A stretch of 52,013 bases of DNA from Nostoc sp. S13 (GCF_029379315.1 NZ_JAQYWQ010000037.1:1-52013); one strand, 5' to 3'. Numbered from the stretch's first letter, positions 8,969 to 18,746 are shown. Translations and numbers: made by a program. Notes: a model not told the origin generated them from the sequence alone.

Positions 8969-9565
8969 CTAATTTGCTACTTCAGCCAGTTCAATAACCC
9001 GCCCTTCATAGTCCTTAACCAAAAAATTCAGGGGCTTCTGGTTACGAATCTTAAATTTCAAACCGCGCGTTTCGACTCGCATTAAAATCATTTCCAGGCA
9101 GTCGTGGTCAAAACAAACGTGGCGTTGCTGATTTTTGCTACCTAAACTCGCGCCAGTAATGATGTGTAGCTGGGTATTTTTCTTCAATTGATACCACAGC
9201 CCATCATTGGCATTATTCAGCATTTTACTAGATAAGCTCGGCCCTGTAGACATATATAGTGGATCAATGCCAGTTGCGCCGATAGTTTGTTCGTAGTTGT
9301 AGTAGTAGTGCAATGGCACCTCAGCTGCTGGCAAATCTAGCAGCCCTTCATACAACTGTCGGGCAATCTCCAAATCTGACACCATTACAGTGTGTACTTT
9401 TGGGGCACTGGTGAGGAACATCCACATCGCACCAGCGTAAGCTGCTAGCAGCATTACCATAATGCCTTGGGTGGAAAATAGGCTATCTAAGGGCAGAGAA
9501 GGCAGAAAGGAGCCTAAGGTAAGGGGACTGAGCAGGAACGATATCACACTAACTGCTATAACCAT
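8969..9565 (-). CDS. Membrane-anchored VOC (glyoxalase-fold) protein
   Basis: This protein of about 198 aa has two N-terminal hydrophobic segments (roughly residues 1-22 and 35-52), then a vicinal-oxygen-chelate domain beginning VHTVMVSDLEIARQLYEGLL and ending FLVKDYEGRVIELAE. Those two motifs are the usual first and last strands of the glyoxalase/bleomycin-resistance fold. The substrate is unknown. The start is taken at the ATG at 9565; a TTG two codons upstream is also in frame. It reads toward the porin and is a single-gene unit. Confidence 0.7.
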   Translation of the reverse strand: MVIAVSVISFLLSPLTLGSFLPSLPLDSLFSTQGIMVMLLAAYAGAMWMFLTSAPKVHTVMVSDLEIARQLYEGLLDLPAAEVPLHYYYNYEQTIGATGIDPLYMSTGPSLSSKMLNNANDGLWYQLKKNTQLHIITGASLGSKNQQRHVCFDHDCLEMILMRVETRGLKFKIRNQKPLNFLVKDYEGRVIELAEVAN

Positions 9566-9761
9566 GAACAAATAAGGATTCTATAAGTGAGCCGATTTTA
9601 TGATTGTCGATTAAGACTAAAATTAAGTCCTTGTTTCTAGTTTATCAATACTCAAGTAGTCTGAGTCTGGGCTACAAACTGGTCAACACCAAGATATTAT
9701 GCGATTAACTACCGGAGTTCAATTCCCAAAACTATTTTAACAACTATCAACTCAAAGGCTT

Positions 9762-10391
9762 GTGCAAATTCCTCATTTTCCTGAAGCTAATCACCCCCTG
9801 GTGAAGTCGCTGTTTCATCACAGTGACGATGAACTACTAACTCTGTTTCAGCGTTATCCAGATGCCGGAAAGTATTTTACGGTGATTTTTTGCCGCTATA
9901 GTCCCATAGTGTATACCTTAATTCGACATTCGGCGCGATCGCCTGTGCAGGCAGATTATCTGTTTGCCCTCACCTGGCGGCATATTTACTACGAACTCGG
10001 TGGACTAAATTTGACCGACTCTCAATCAGGTGAGGAAGCCTTAACCATGCAAAATTGGTTAATTAATATGACAGCTTTCTGTATTAACGAGATTAAACTA
10101 CCACCCACAGAAGCAATTCATTATTCTCTCCAAGCGACTTCGCCCCCACTATGGTGCTATGTAGAACAGGCGTTAGACCAACTACCACCAGTTTTGCGAT
10201 TAATGGTGTTAATGGCTCAAACCTTCCACTGGAGCGAAACTAGAATTGCTGCCTATCTGCAAGCCGAAGGAGAAGCGATTGCTCCAAGTGTTGTAGCCAA
10301 TTCTCTCCAGGAAGGCTATCGTATGTTAGAGGACAAATTACCCACAGATATCCGCGCCATCTACTTTGGGGAAGATTTTAGTCAATCTTAG
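9762..10391 (+). CDS. Sigma-70-like protein, divergent
   Basis: This 209-aa protein has the size and layout of a small sigma-70-family factor: a helical N-terminal part (LLTLFQRYPDAGKYFTVIFCRYSPIVYTLI) resembling region 2, and a C-terminal part (VEQALDQLPPVLRLMVLMAQ through SLQEGYRMLEDKLP) resembling region 4. The region 2 promoter-melting motif is weak, so activity as a true sigma factor is uncertain. The start is GTG with AAAGG upstream. I recall similar proteins in other filamentous cyanobacteria but assign no gene name. Confidence 0.55.
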   Translation: MQIPHFPEANHPLVKSLFHHSDDELLTLFQRYPDAGKYFTVIFCRYSPIVYTLIRHSARSPVQADYLFALTWRHIYYELGGLNLTDSQSGEEALTMQNWLINMTAFCINEIKLPPTEAIHYSLQATSPPLWCYVEQALDQLPPVLRLMVLMAQTFHWSETRIAAYLQAEGEAIAPSVVANSLQEGYRMLEDKLPTDIRAIYFGEDFSQS

Positions 10392-10489
10392 CTTAAGTAT
10401 AAACGCGTATATTGATTGTCTTCAATTTAAAAGCTTAAAACTTTTTCTTAGACCTTCTGCTTAAACCCGCAACTTTACGGGTAATTTTT

Positions 10490-11617
10490 ATGAAACAACG
10501 GCTGGTATTTCCCAGGCAAAAGGTAGGCTTAATTTGTGTAGGTAAGCCAGTGCGATGCTCATCTCAAGAGAGTTGTAGTAACTGGCGGGCGATTTCTCCT
10601 CCCCAGGTACTTTTACCCAGTATTTTACTGCTTACTTTTTTGCTGAGTCCGATCGCGGCGGGTGCGGTTGATATTACGCAACAACTCCATCGCCCTTTAA
10701 ATAGTTCGGTTGGGCGACAATCAAGAGATGAAGCAGACGGCTTACTGGGTATCGGTCAACAACAATACGCCTCAGGATATGCCGATAAAACAATTACGTC
10801 TTGCTTACGGGCACTAGAACTATATCATTCAATTGGCGACCTGAAAGCACAAGGTCAGACTTACAATTTGCTCGCTAAAGCTTATGTCCAGTTAGGTAGT
10901 TTAAAAGAGGTGGAAGATTCTTTACGGCGAGGATTAGCGATCGCTCGTGATACTAAAGACTTCCAATCTCAGATTTTTGTGCTGAATAATCTCGGTACAT
11001 TTTTCCTGCAACAAGGAGAATCGGCTGCTGCTGGTAAAACAGTTGAAGATGCACTCGCAATTGCTCACAATGTCAAAAATATTGAAGGTCAAGGATTGTC
11101 TTTGAGTAATTTGGGACTAGTAGCAGCTAGGTTGGGAGATTATAACAGAGCAATTAAATTGTATGAAAATGCTTTAATTTTCCGCCGTCAGACTGGCGAT
11201 GCCATCGGTGAAGCAAATACCCTAAATAATTTAGGTGATGCTTATTTAGCATCTAGAAATTATCAGGATACCATTGCCACTTATGGGGTAGCAATGCAGA
11301 CAGCTAAAACTAACCGCGATCGCACTAATGAATTACGGGCAATTGACGGTTTAGTTAAAGCTCACAGTGCTGTGGGACGCTACGAAAGGGCTTTTGATTT
11401 ACTAGAGCAACGTTTAACACTCGCTGAAGAATTCCAAAATTTGCCAGAAGAATTAAAATCTTTTGAATCTTATGCTCAATTATACGAGCAGCAAGGTAAT
11501 TACTTAACTGCCCGCAATTTTTACGAAAGGGCGATTATACTGGCGCGGACATTGGAAGACAGTAAGCGAGAAGTGCAATTGCTGGATCAGCTAACTAAAA
11601 TGCTTCGGCGAAAGTAG
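10490..11617 (+). CDS. TPR-repeat protein with an N-terminal membrane segment
   Basis: This 375-aa protein has a hydrophobic segment at about residues 39-60 (VLLPSILLLTFLLSPIAAGA) preceded by a basic stretch, so it is exported or membrane-anchored. From about residue 82 onward it is built of tetratricopeptide repeats with motifs such as LNNLGDAYLASRNYQDTI and LSNLGLVAARLGDYNRAI. TPR arrays mediate protein-protein contacts; partners are unknown. It is separated from the next, convergent gene by a hairpin at 11664-11697. Confidence 0.8.
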   Translation: MKQRLVFPRQKVGLICVGKPVRCSSQESCSNWRAISPPQVLLPSILLLTFLLSPIAAGAVDITQQLHRPLNSSVGRQSRDEADGLLGIGQQQYASGYADKTITSCLRALELYHSIGDLKAQGQTYNLLAKAYVQLGSLKEVEDSLRRGLAIARDTKDFQSQIFVLNNLGTFFLQQGESAAAGKTVEDALAIAHNVKNIEGQGLSLSNLGLVAARLGDYNRAIKLYENALIFRRQTGDAIGEANTLNNLGDAYLASRNYQDTIATYGVAMQTAKTNRDRTNELRAIDGLVKAHSAVGRYERAFDLLEQRLTLAEEFQNLPEELKSFESYAQLYEQQGNYLTARNFYERAIILARTLEDSKREVQLLDQLTKMLRRK

Positions 11618-11663
11618 GAGTACGGCATCGAAAATCTTTTGCATTGTTGAGAATAGGAGCAAT

Positions 11664-11697
11664 TCATCTAGACGGACTCGCGAGTGCGTCTAGATGA
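11664..11697. terminator. Hairpin between convergent genes
   Basis: A perfect 11-bp stem (TCATCTAGACG with CGTCTAGATGA) has an internal second palindrome, ACTCGCGAGT. It lies between two convergent genes and lacks a T-run, so it may act as a bidirectional roadblock or be a repeat relic. Confidence 0.5.
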
Positions 11698-11774
11698 GAA
11701 GCGGCTTCCTATAGGGTATTGCCCCTACGGTTTTACCTAAGTCCTAATATAATTTAACCCGCGCTCTGCCCCTA

Positions 11775-12479
11775 CTAATTCAAGAACACTGAGCCGTTTT
11801 GTTCAATTCTCATAGCACTTCTACCCTGTGCTGCATCGGTGGCTTCATTAAATTTAACTTCCAATTTTCCTGGCTCTGAAGAGGGCTGTGGAGTCACTAT
11901 CAACTGTCCGCCATCATCTCGTTGAAATGTCACCGTTACTGGTGCCTTTAAACCTTGCAATATTACATCTGACTTACCTTGTAGCGATCGCGGTGCCGTA
12001 TCGCCAATCACTTGGTAAGTTACATTAGCCGCAGTGTCATTCACAAACCTGATATCAACTTTACCATTATTCAGTGCGATCGTCGCGATCGGGGTTTGTG
12101 GTGGTTGGTTAGTGGAACCCCCCTCTGGTATCGGCTGTTGACTTTGATCTCCACGGGCTGGGCCTGGTGATCTGACTCCTGGTTGTGGAACTTCACGGCC
12201 GACACCCAATCTTGTTTGATCTTGTGATGGAGTAGCAGGAACGGGAAGAAGCCCTTGAGCAGCTAGTCTTTGTGTTAGCGCGTTGGGAGGACATCCTTGT
12301 GGTACTACAACCTGATTATTATGTGGTTCTTCGTAAAAAATCTTAGGACAAGGGTTAACTTTGGGAGTATATTGTTGTGCTACTGCTTGAGAAATTAGTG
12401 GCAGAGTAATCAGTAAGCCCCCACAAATAGCGGCAAATAACTCAGCGGACTTGCGAAATTTTTGAGACTTCATATTCAT
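11775..12479 (-). CDS. Secreted proline-rich hypothetical protein
   Basis: This 234-aa protein has a clear signal peptide (hydrophobic FAAICGGLLITLPLI, cleavage after SQAVAQ), a Pro/Gln-rich middle (about residues 80-125) and a C-terminal beta-rich domain of about 100 residues (IALNNGKVDIRFVNDTAANV). It therefore acts in the periplasm or outside the cell. Three cysteines follow the signal peptide. I do not recognise a named family. The start may be the ATG at 12479 or the one two codons later. Confidence 0.75.
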   Translation of the reverse strand: MNMKSQKFRKSAELFAAICGGLLITLPLISQAVAQQYTPKVNPCPKIFYEEPHNNQVVVPQGCPPNALTQRLAAQGLLPVPATPSQDQTRLGVGREVPQPGVRSPGPARGDQSQQPIPEGGSTNQPPQTPIATIALNNGKVDIRFVNDTAANVTYQVIGDTAPRSLQGKSDVILQGLKAPVTVTFQRDDGGQLIVTPQPSSEPGKLEVKFNEATDAAQGRSAMRIEQNGSVFLN

Positions 12480-12843
12480 TATTCACTCCTAGAAAAACTT
12501 CAATTTTTCTTTCTTAAATGTTTTTTAAAGCAGTAACTTAAATTAGGGGTTATCAAACAGAATAAAGGTGTCAGTCGCCAGAATTCACTTGGGTATTTTG
12601 TGCGACTGGTGGATGAATAAACGGCGTTTTTGCACCCCACCAAATTTTCTTGTTTTGTGGTCTTCAATCAGTGGCGAGTCTGAATCCCCCACTGATTGCA
12701 TTCTCACGAATGTATTCTTCTTCAACAATTGTTGATTACATCTATATTTTAATAAACCACTTGATTTTTCATCTCTAGCTAAGGAGACGGAAATAATCTA
12801 AAAAAATAAATATATTTCATTCTCAAGACTGAAAACTTCAATA
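12480..12843. other. Intergenic region with dispersed repeat, copy 2
   Basis: A repeat at 12670-12736 (GGCGAGTCTGAATCCCCCAC onward to TTCTTCTTCAACAATTG) matches the copies at both ends of the window. The rest is AT-rich and holds no gene that I can support. Confidence 0.6.
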
Positions 12844-14271
12844 TTAAGACTCAAGAGTTATTGGTAAAGTCACAGTAAACGTCGTACCCTTGCCAAGGGA
12901 ACTTTCAACTTGAATATGACCCTGGTGATGTTCGACAATAGCTTGAGCGATCGCTAATCCCAATCCTGAACCAGTAGCGCTGGCTGTAGCTGTATTGCCA
13001 GTTGTATGAGTACGTGCCGGATCTACCCGATAAAAGCGGTCAAACAAGCGTGGTAGTGCTTCCGTTGGAATTCCAACACCGGTATCACTTACTTTAACTT
13101 GCAATTGGGCGCTGGTGTAACGTAATCCAGAAACGCGATTTGTTCCCTCTATCCGCGCCAATTCCACTTTCACCCGTCCACCTGCTGAACTGTAATGCAA
13201 GGCATTAGCAATTAAATTTGTGAACAGCCGCACCAGTTGATCCCAATTGCCCACAAGGGTAAACCAATTTTCTAGTAATTCGGGACTAGTTTCGCAGGCG
13301 GGAGGATCAACTAAATCTAAAGAAAGGGCAATTTCTTTTTCAGGGACTAACAATTGTTGTTCTCCAACCACCTCCATCAGCAAAGCGTCCATCGGACAAG
13401 CTGAAAAAGTATCTTTGCTAATACCACTATCCTGCCGTGCTAAAAACAGTAAGTCATTGACTAACTTACCCAAACGCTGCGTTAACCGTTCCACCACTTT
13501 TAACTGTTGCCGATACTGTAAAGAAGTAGTCGCTTCTGCCTCTACTAAATCCAAGTCAGCAAGGGCAACTTGCACATTTGTTTGAATCAAAGTAATGGGA
13601 CTTCTAAGTTCATGAGAAGCATCAGCAGTAAATTGTTTGAGGCGTTGATAAGATTGATCTACAGGTTCCATCGCTTTACCCGAAAGAAACCAGCCACTTG
13701 CGCCGACAGAAAGCACCATTAACCCAATACCTAGTGCCAAATCAAAAATTAACTGGCGACTAGGTTTAGTGACTTCAAACCAGGGATGACTAACACGCAA
13801 ATATCCTAATACTTGCCGTCTCACTTCTACCCGTTGTGTGACTTGGCGTAATAACAGTGGTGAGTGGGGAATTTTGAATTTTGAATTTTCACTATCTCCC
13901 TTGACTACGCGCACAGTTTCACCAGTGCGATCGCCATGAATGGGAATATTTAAAGGTTCGGATAAAGTTGACCAAAGTAACTTACCAGTTGGACTAAACC
14001 ACTCTAGGTCAATGTGGTCATCTTCTACAGTGCCAGTGTTGTCGCGAAAACTAGCTTCTACATTAATCCGGAACCGATCAGCATGGTTGTTGATTGGCTC
14101 AATCACCAAAGATCGCCCGACTATTTCCACTACATGGTTAAGGGTATCATCAATCCGCTCAATCAGTGTACTACGGACGTATAAATAAACGCCACTGGCA
14201 AACAGTAGTAGTAATACGGCAGTGACGGCAGTATACCAAATTGCCAGACGGCGACGAGTAGCCTGAAACAT
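12844..14271 (-). CDS. Orphan sensor histidine kinase
   Basis: This 475-aa transmembrane kinase has membrane segments at about residues 12-32 and 174-196 with a periplasmic sensor of about 140 residues between them, a short linker, the H-box FTADASHELRSPITL with His220, the N-box NLIANALHYSS and G-boxes DTGVGIP and GSGLGLAIA. It belongs to the EnvZ/HWE-unrelated, OmpR-partner class. No response regulator is adjacent, so its partner lies elsewhere. The N-terminal sequence MFQATRRRLAIWYT is typical of a group of cyanobacterial Hik proteins, but I do not assign a Hik number. Confidence 0.88.
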   Translation of the reverse strand: MFQATRRRLAIWYTAVTAVLLLLFASGVYLYVRSTLIERIDDTLNHVVEIVGRSLVIEPINNHADRFRINVEASFRDNTGTVEDDHIDLEWFSPTGKLLWSTLSEPLNIPIHGDRTGETVRVVKGDSENSKFKIPHSPLLLRQVTQRVEVRRQVLGYLRVSHPWFEVTKPSRQLIFDLALGIGLMVLSVGASGWFLSGKAMEPVDQSYQRLKQFTADASHELRSPITLIQTNVQVALADLDLVEAEATTSLQYRQQLKVVERLTQRLGKLVNDLLFLARQDSGISKDTFSACPMDALLMEVVGEQQLLVPEKEIALSLDLVDPPACETSPELLENWFTLVGNWDQLVRLFTNLIANALHYSSAGGRVKVELARIEGTNRVSGLRYTSAQLQVKVSDTGVGIPTEALPRLFDRFYRVDPARTHTTGNTATASATGSGLGLAIAQAIVEHHQGHIQVESSLGKGTTFTVTLPITLES

Positions 14272-14816
14272 ATTTTTTGACTGAATATCCCGACATTACG
14301 ACTAGTGATGCGTAAAGCCCCCGTGCTTCTAACCGGGGGATATAAGCGAACTTTCCTGAATTTATTCATCCGTGATGTGGATGATTAATGTACTTTAAAA
14401 CTTTCTGAGTGCTAAGTTTTCCCGTAGTGTCAAACATGTACGAATGTGTCCATAGACTAGGAAATTTCAACAGTTGGAGGAAATTCTGGCCTCAAGTATG
14501 TAGATGAGCGACCTTTAAACGTTTCGTACCTACGCGAGTTTATTTTCTAGTCTTTAACTGAAGTTATTTAGATACAAATAGATTTTTAATTTAAGCCAGG
14601 ACTTACGCAAAATCATGAAAAAACGAACCGCAAAAGAATAAGAGTTTCAGAGAGTTATTGCGTAAGTCCTATAAGCATTATGTCCGTCCTTTACCAGTGG
14701 CGAGGTAGAGAATCACAGCCAAAGATCGCCTCAGCGTTATGCTCAAGCACCATTTAACTTAATATGTTTATTGTCCCCCAGTTCAATGGGCTATATCTGC
14801 CTGCCCTTAGGTCATT
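14272..14816. other. 545-bp gene-free region upstream of ppk
   Basis: The stretch contains a GC-rich hairpin at about 14318-14340 (CCCCCG/CGGGGG type followed by GATATAAGC, like an IS200/IS605 end) and a 73-bp MITE at 14598-14670. No gene is supported. The last 100 bases should contain the ppk promoter. Confidence 0.5.
14598..14670. mobile_element. Short MITE with 13-bp terminal inverted repeats
   Basis: The ends AGGACTTACGCAA and TTGCGTAAGTCCT are perfect 13-bp inverted repeats enclosing 47 bp with no coding capacity. The same terminal motif recurs at 48284, 50835, 50945 and 51022 in this window. It is probably mobilised by a transposase elsewhere in the genome. No clear target duplication is seen. 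Confidence 0.75.
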
Positions 14817-16997
14817 ATGGCAAAATCTAAGAAAAGCTCTACCCCCATCAATCTCAGCGATCCACAATATTATCTTAACCGAGAGTTAAGCTGGTTAGAA
14901 TTCAATGCCAGGGTGTTACATGAAGCCTGTGACGATCGCACGCCCCTTCTCGAACGTCTCAAGTTTTTAGGAATCTTCAACTCTAATTTGGATGAGTTTT
15001 TCATGGTGCGTGTTGCTGGTTTAAAGCAACAAGTAGAGGCAAAAGTTACCCTGTTAACTCCCGATGGTCGGACACCACAACAACAGTTAGACGATATTAG
15101 GTCTACCTTGATTCCCCATGTTAAGAAAGAGCACCAACATTTTGAGCAAGTACTTCGTCCTCTACTAGTAAATCACGGCATTCATATCCTGAATTACATA
15201 GATTTGAATCAAAAACAGCGGACTCATCTTAACAGTTATTTTGAGGAACAAATCTTTCCAGTTTTGACTCCCCTGGCTGTTGATCCTAGTCATCCCTTTC
15301 CTTTTATTTCTAATCTCAGTCTGAATCTGGCTGTTGTCGTCAAAAACCCAGACACTGAAGAAGAATTCTTTGCCAGAGTAAAAGTCCCCAGCGTTCTACC
15401 ACGATTTTTACCGATACCGCCTGAGTTGGCAGATCAGAACAACGAAAAACCTGCCCACTGGACAGGAGTACCTTTAGAACAAGCGATCGCTCATAACTTG
15501 GAATCTCTATTTCCAGGGATGAACATTCAAGAATATCATCCATTCCGCATTACCCGTGACGCTGATTTGGTCTTAGAAGAAGATGAAGCAGATGATTTGT
15601 TGTTAGCAATAGAACAGGAACTGCGAAAACGGCGGCTAGGTGGAAGTCCAGTCCGGCTAGAAATTCAGTCCCAGACTCCTGAAATAGTGCGATCGCGATT
15701 ATTGCATGATTTGGAATTAACAGAAACTGATCTCTACGAAGTAGACGGTCTTTTGGGACTGCGGGATTTAATGTATTTTATGTCCTTGCCATTGCCAGAA
15801 CTCAAAGATCCACCACGCCAATCTGTTGTACCATTACGCCTGCAAAGGCTGAGGGAACCGAGTTTAGACCGAGATACGTTGGAGACGGACGAAGGAAAAG
15901 ACTTTTTTGCTGTGATTCGGGAAAAGGATTTGCTAGTACACCATCCCTATCAATCCTTTTCGGCTACAGTGGTGCGCTTTATTACCCATGCTGCCTACGA
16001 TCCGAATGTGTTAGCCATCAAGATGACCCTTTACCGCACTTCTGGCGACTCGCCCATAGTCAACGCCTTAATTGCCGCCGCCGAAAATGGCAAACAGATA
16101 TCCGTACTGGTGGAATTGAAGGCGCGATTTGATGAGGAGAATAATATTTACTGGGCAAAACGACTAGAAAGAGTCGGGGTTCATGTTGTCTATGGTTTAG
16201 TGGGGCTGAAAACCCACAGTAAAACCGTCATGGTGGTACGGCGGGAAAAAGACCGGATACGCCGGTATGTGCATATTGGCACTGGTAACTATAACCCCAA
16301 AACGGCACGGCTGTATACAGATTTGGGATTGTTTAGTTGCCGTGAAGAATTAGGTGCTGACATCACAGATTTATTTAATTTCTTGACAGGCTACTCACGA
16401 CAAAAGTCTTATCGAGAGTTGCTGGTTGCGCCTGTGAATATGCGCGATCGCTTTTTGGCACTAATTCACCGCGAAATCGAAAATGTTAAAAATGGATTTA
16501 CTGGACGCATTGTTGCCAAAATGAATGCTCTAGTCGATCCAGAAATCATCGCCACTTTATATGAAGCTTCCCGCGCCGGAGTGCAAATAGACTTAATTAT
16601 CAGGGGCGTTTGCTGTTTGCGTCCAGGACTCAAAGACATTAGTGAAAACATTCGCATAATCAGCATTGTCGGTCGCTTTTTAGAACACTCTCGGATTTAT
16701 TATTTTCATAACAATACACAAGAGGAAATCTATATCGGTAGTGCCGACTGGATGCGCCGCAATCTAGATCGCCGAGTAGAAGTTATTACCCCAGTCAAAG
16801 ACCCTGATATTGCTAAGGATTTGCAAGAAATCATGGGAATTATGCTCGCAGATAATCGCCAAGCTTGGGAATTACAAGCCGATGGCAGTTACATTCAACG
16901 CCGTCCCTATGATGATTCTCCAGAAGCAAATTCACAAAAAATTCTCATGAATATGGCATTACGCTCAGCTGGTGTAGCCTCAAACCTGATTGATTAA
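14817..16997 (+). CDS. ppk: Polyphosphate kinase 1
   Basis: This 726-aa protein matches Ppk1 throughout: the N-terminal domain (YLNRELSWLEFNARVL, SNLDEFFMVRVAGLK), the head domain, and the catalytic phospholipase-D-like C-terminal domains with THSKTVMV and the GTGNYNPKTARLYTD motif; the autophosphorylated His lies in HSK. It transfers the ATP gamma-phosphate to polyphosphate chains and builds the phosphate reserve. The length is normal. It is a single gene about 9 kb from sphR-sphS-phoU, so phosphate control is plausible, but no convincing Pho box was read upstream. Confidence 0.95.
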   Translation: MAKSKKSSTPINLSDPQYYLNRELSWLEFNARVLHEACDDRTPLLERLKFLGIFNSNLDEFFMVRVAGLKQQVEAKVTLLTPDGRTPQQQLDDIRSTLIPHVKKEHQHFEQVLRPLLVNHGIHILNYIDLNQKQRTHLNSYFEEQIFPVLTPLAVDPSHPFPFISNLSLNLAVVVKNPDTEEEFFARVKVPSVLPRFLPIPPELADQNNEKPAHWTGVPLEQAIAHNLESLFPGMNIQEYHPFRITRDADLVLEEDEADDLLLAIEQELRKRRLGGSPVRLEIQSQTPEIVRSRLLHDLELTETDLYEVDGLLGLRDLMYFMSLPLPELKDPPRQSVVPLRLQRLREPSLDRDTLETDEGKDFFAVIREKDLLVHHPYQSFSATVVRFITHAAYDPNVLAIKMTLYRTSGDSPIVNALIAAAENGKQISVLVELKARFDEENNIYWAKRLERVGVHVVYGLVGLKTHSKTVMVVRREKDRIRRYVHIGTGNYNPKTARLYTDLGLFSCREELGADITDLFNFLTGYSRQKSYRELLVAPVNMRDRFLALIHREIENVKNGFTGRIVAKMNALVDPEIIATLYEASRAGVQIDLIIRGVCCLRPGLKDISENIRIISIVGRFLEHSRIYYFHNNTQEEIYIGSADWMRRNLDRRVEVITPVKDPDIAKDLQEIMGIMLADNRQAWELQADGSYIQRRPYDDSPEANSQKILMNMALRSAGVASNLID

Positions 16998-17187
16998 AAA
17001 ATAAGTTACTTCTACCTTGACAACTAGCTCAACTTAGTTTTTTTTAGAAAAATTGAATTTTTTGAGAAGTAATCTAAGTTGTTTGTCATGGGTTCAGACA
17101 ACTTATTCAACCATAGATAGAGTCAGTGCTGACACTTGTTCCAATAAACTAGAGAGGTTATTTTGAATAATTTCGTCTTTCCCCTCA

Positions 17188-17604
17188 ATGTTAATGTTAT
17201 CTTGTAAGCTTTCTACCCTGCGTGTTCTAGTAGTTGATGACCACGAACTGACTCGTTTAACCTTACAATTAGTTTTTTCTTGCCAAGAAAATATTCAAGT
17301 AGTAGGTTTAGCCAGTAATGGTAAAGAAGCTATAGAAATGGTTAAACGTAGCCATCCTGACGTGATTGTTCTAGATTTACAAATGCCAGTCATGGATGGT
17401 TGGAGTGCGTCTAGTCACATTAAAGCTATATCTCCGAACACCCAGATCCTTGCTTACTCCTCAGTGGAAGACCTAAATTTTCAAGGGACAAAGGCAATGT
17501 CTAGCTTTGATGGCGCTTGCAAGAAAGATATACCTACAAGCGAACTTATTGCCTTAGTTAGGCAGTTAGGTCAGCGTACAGGAAATACTTCAGTTGCAGG
17601 ATAA
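17188..17604 (+). CDS. Single-domain response regulator
   Basis: This 138-aa protein consists only of a receiver domain: acidic pair in VLVVDDHELT, phospho-acceptor Asp63 in VIVLDLQMPVMDG, Ser/Thr-region LAYSSVED and Lys112/113 in CKKDIP. There is no output domain, although the family resemblance (NarL/FixJ-type receiver, DDHELTR) suggests it derives from a DNA-binding regulator. It probably works through protein contact or phosphorelay. No kinase gene is adjacent. Confidence 0.82.
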   Translation: MLMLSCKLSTLRVLVVDDHELTRLTLQLVFSCQENIQVVGLASNGKEAIEMVKRSHPDVIVLDLQMPVMDGWSASSHIKAISPNTQILAYSSVEDLNFQGTKAMSSFDGACKKDIPTSELIALVRQLGQRTGNTSVAG

Positions 17605-17733
17605 ATGATACAGCTATGTTGCTTCGCCAACTCAGGCTTAGTTCAATTCTGGGGATTTAAGGACATGATACTACTAAGGAGCGTCGGTATAGCCTGAAGT
17701 TGACGCTTAAACCGACGCAATTATTGATAATTT

Positions 17734-17907
17734 CTACTCTCCCGGAATGGTGCGTCTAAATTCATCAATTAATTCATCCAGTTCTTCCAAAGCCTGATTT
17801 ACGTCAACTCTCAAAGTTCCCAGGTTTGGTTGTTCCAGTAGACTTAACAGGTACTCGCGTTTACTTTGAACTGCGACAATTCGTTCTTTTATAGTCTGTA
17901 GATCCAT
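17734..17907 (-). CDS. 57-aa helical protein
   Basis: This small open reading frame starts at ATG 17907 and encodes MDLQTIKERIVAVQSKREYL followed by a Pro-Asn-containing turn and a second acidic helix rich in ELDELIDEF. It has the balanced composition of a real cytoplasmic protein and an uninterrupted frame ending in TAG. Its predicted fold is a helical hairpin. The function is unknown to me; it is convergent with the receiver-only regulator. Confidence 0.6.
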   Translation of the reverse strand: MDLQTIKERIVAVQSKREYLLSLLEQPNLGTLRVDVNQALEELDELIDEFRRTIPGE

Positions 17908-18012
17908 TATTTTTGCCCATCTTTAACTACCTTTAAATTTAAAGTTAACTCAAAATCCAACATTCTGGGGTACTAAGTAAGTCAACCTAATTAAACATCA
18001 AACGCTCAGGAG

Positions 18013-18049
18013 ATAGATAGCCGATTTCTTAGATAAATCGGCTATCTAT
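18013..18049. terminator. Long perfect hairpin
   Basis: A 15-bp perfect stem (ATAGATAGCCGATTT with AAATCGGCTATCTAT) around a seven-base loop lies between the 57-aa gene and the DUF2854 gene. The following TGTATTTTGTTT gives it terminator character on the plus strand, although no plus-strand gene ends nearby. Confidence 0.5.
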
Positions 18050-18168
18050 GTATTTTGTTTATTTATACCACCTACTTACTGACTTAAGTTAACACTCTTC
18101 CCTAAGTTGTTAGTCATAGCCGATGATAATAAAACTGAGGTATTAATAATTTATACTAATTTAAGCTC

Positions 18169-18738
18169 ATGCTACGCCAAATCTCTTTGGGAACACTCGG
18201 TTTAACTATCGGCGGCATCTTAACTATCATTGGCTTTGTCGCCTATGCTGCTAATAATCCCACACTCAATCTTGTCGGATTTTTTTACGGGATTCCTCTA
18301 TTGTTGGGAGGGCTGGCGCTGAAAGCTAATGAACTTAAGCCAGTACCATTTAGCGAAACTACGTCACCGTCAGCACTGATACTGCGCCAGCAGCAAGCAA
18401 CTGATACACAAAATAAAATTCGCAAAGACATCACCCGATATTGCTACGGTCAAGATGCTCATCTAGATACAACACTTTCTTTTCTAGGTTTGAGTCCCAC
18501 AGACCAGGAACGGCCAACAGTCACCGGGTTGCGAGAAACAGAAGTTAATGGGAGCTATGCCCTAATTTTAGAATTTGATTCACCCCTAATACCAATTGAT
18601 GTGTGGCAAAAAAAGCAGGAAAAAATGACCAACTATTTTGGACCTGGATTGGAGATTCAAATAACGCAGCCATCTGAAAAGAAAATTGAACTAGCACTGA
18701 TTAATACTCAAAAAGAGTCAATAGTCAATAGTCAATAA
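18169..18738 (+). CDS. DUF2854 family membrane protein
   Basis: This 189-aa protein has two membrane segments (about residues 8-28 and 34-52, LGLTIGGILTIIGFVAYAA and LVGFFYGIPLLLGGLAL) followed by a soluble domain with RYCYGQDAHLDTTLSFLGLS. That arrangement and the motif match the DUF2854 family, which is conserved in cyanobacteria and plastids. The role is not defined, but a thylakoid or plasma-membrane location is likely. No operon partner is seen. Confidence 0.75.
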   Translation: MLRQISLGTLGLTIGGILTIIGFVAYAANNPTLNLVGFFYGIPLLLGGLALKANELKPVPFSETTSPSALILRQQQATDTQNKIRKDITRYCYGQDAHLDTTLSFLGLSPTDQERPTVTGLRETEVNGSYALILEFDSPLIPIDVWQKKQEKMTNYFGPGLEIQITQPSEKKIELALINTQKESIVNSQ

Positions 18739-18746
18739 CAAAAATG

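Noticed and set aside
14318..14340. TnpB guide-RNA or IS605 end
   Set aside because: A GC-rich hairpin followed by GATATAAGC resembles such ends, but no tnpB or tnpA remnant was found beside it.
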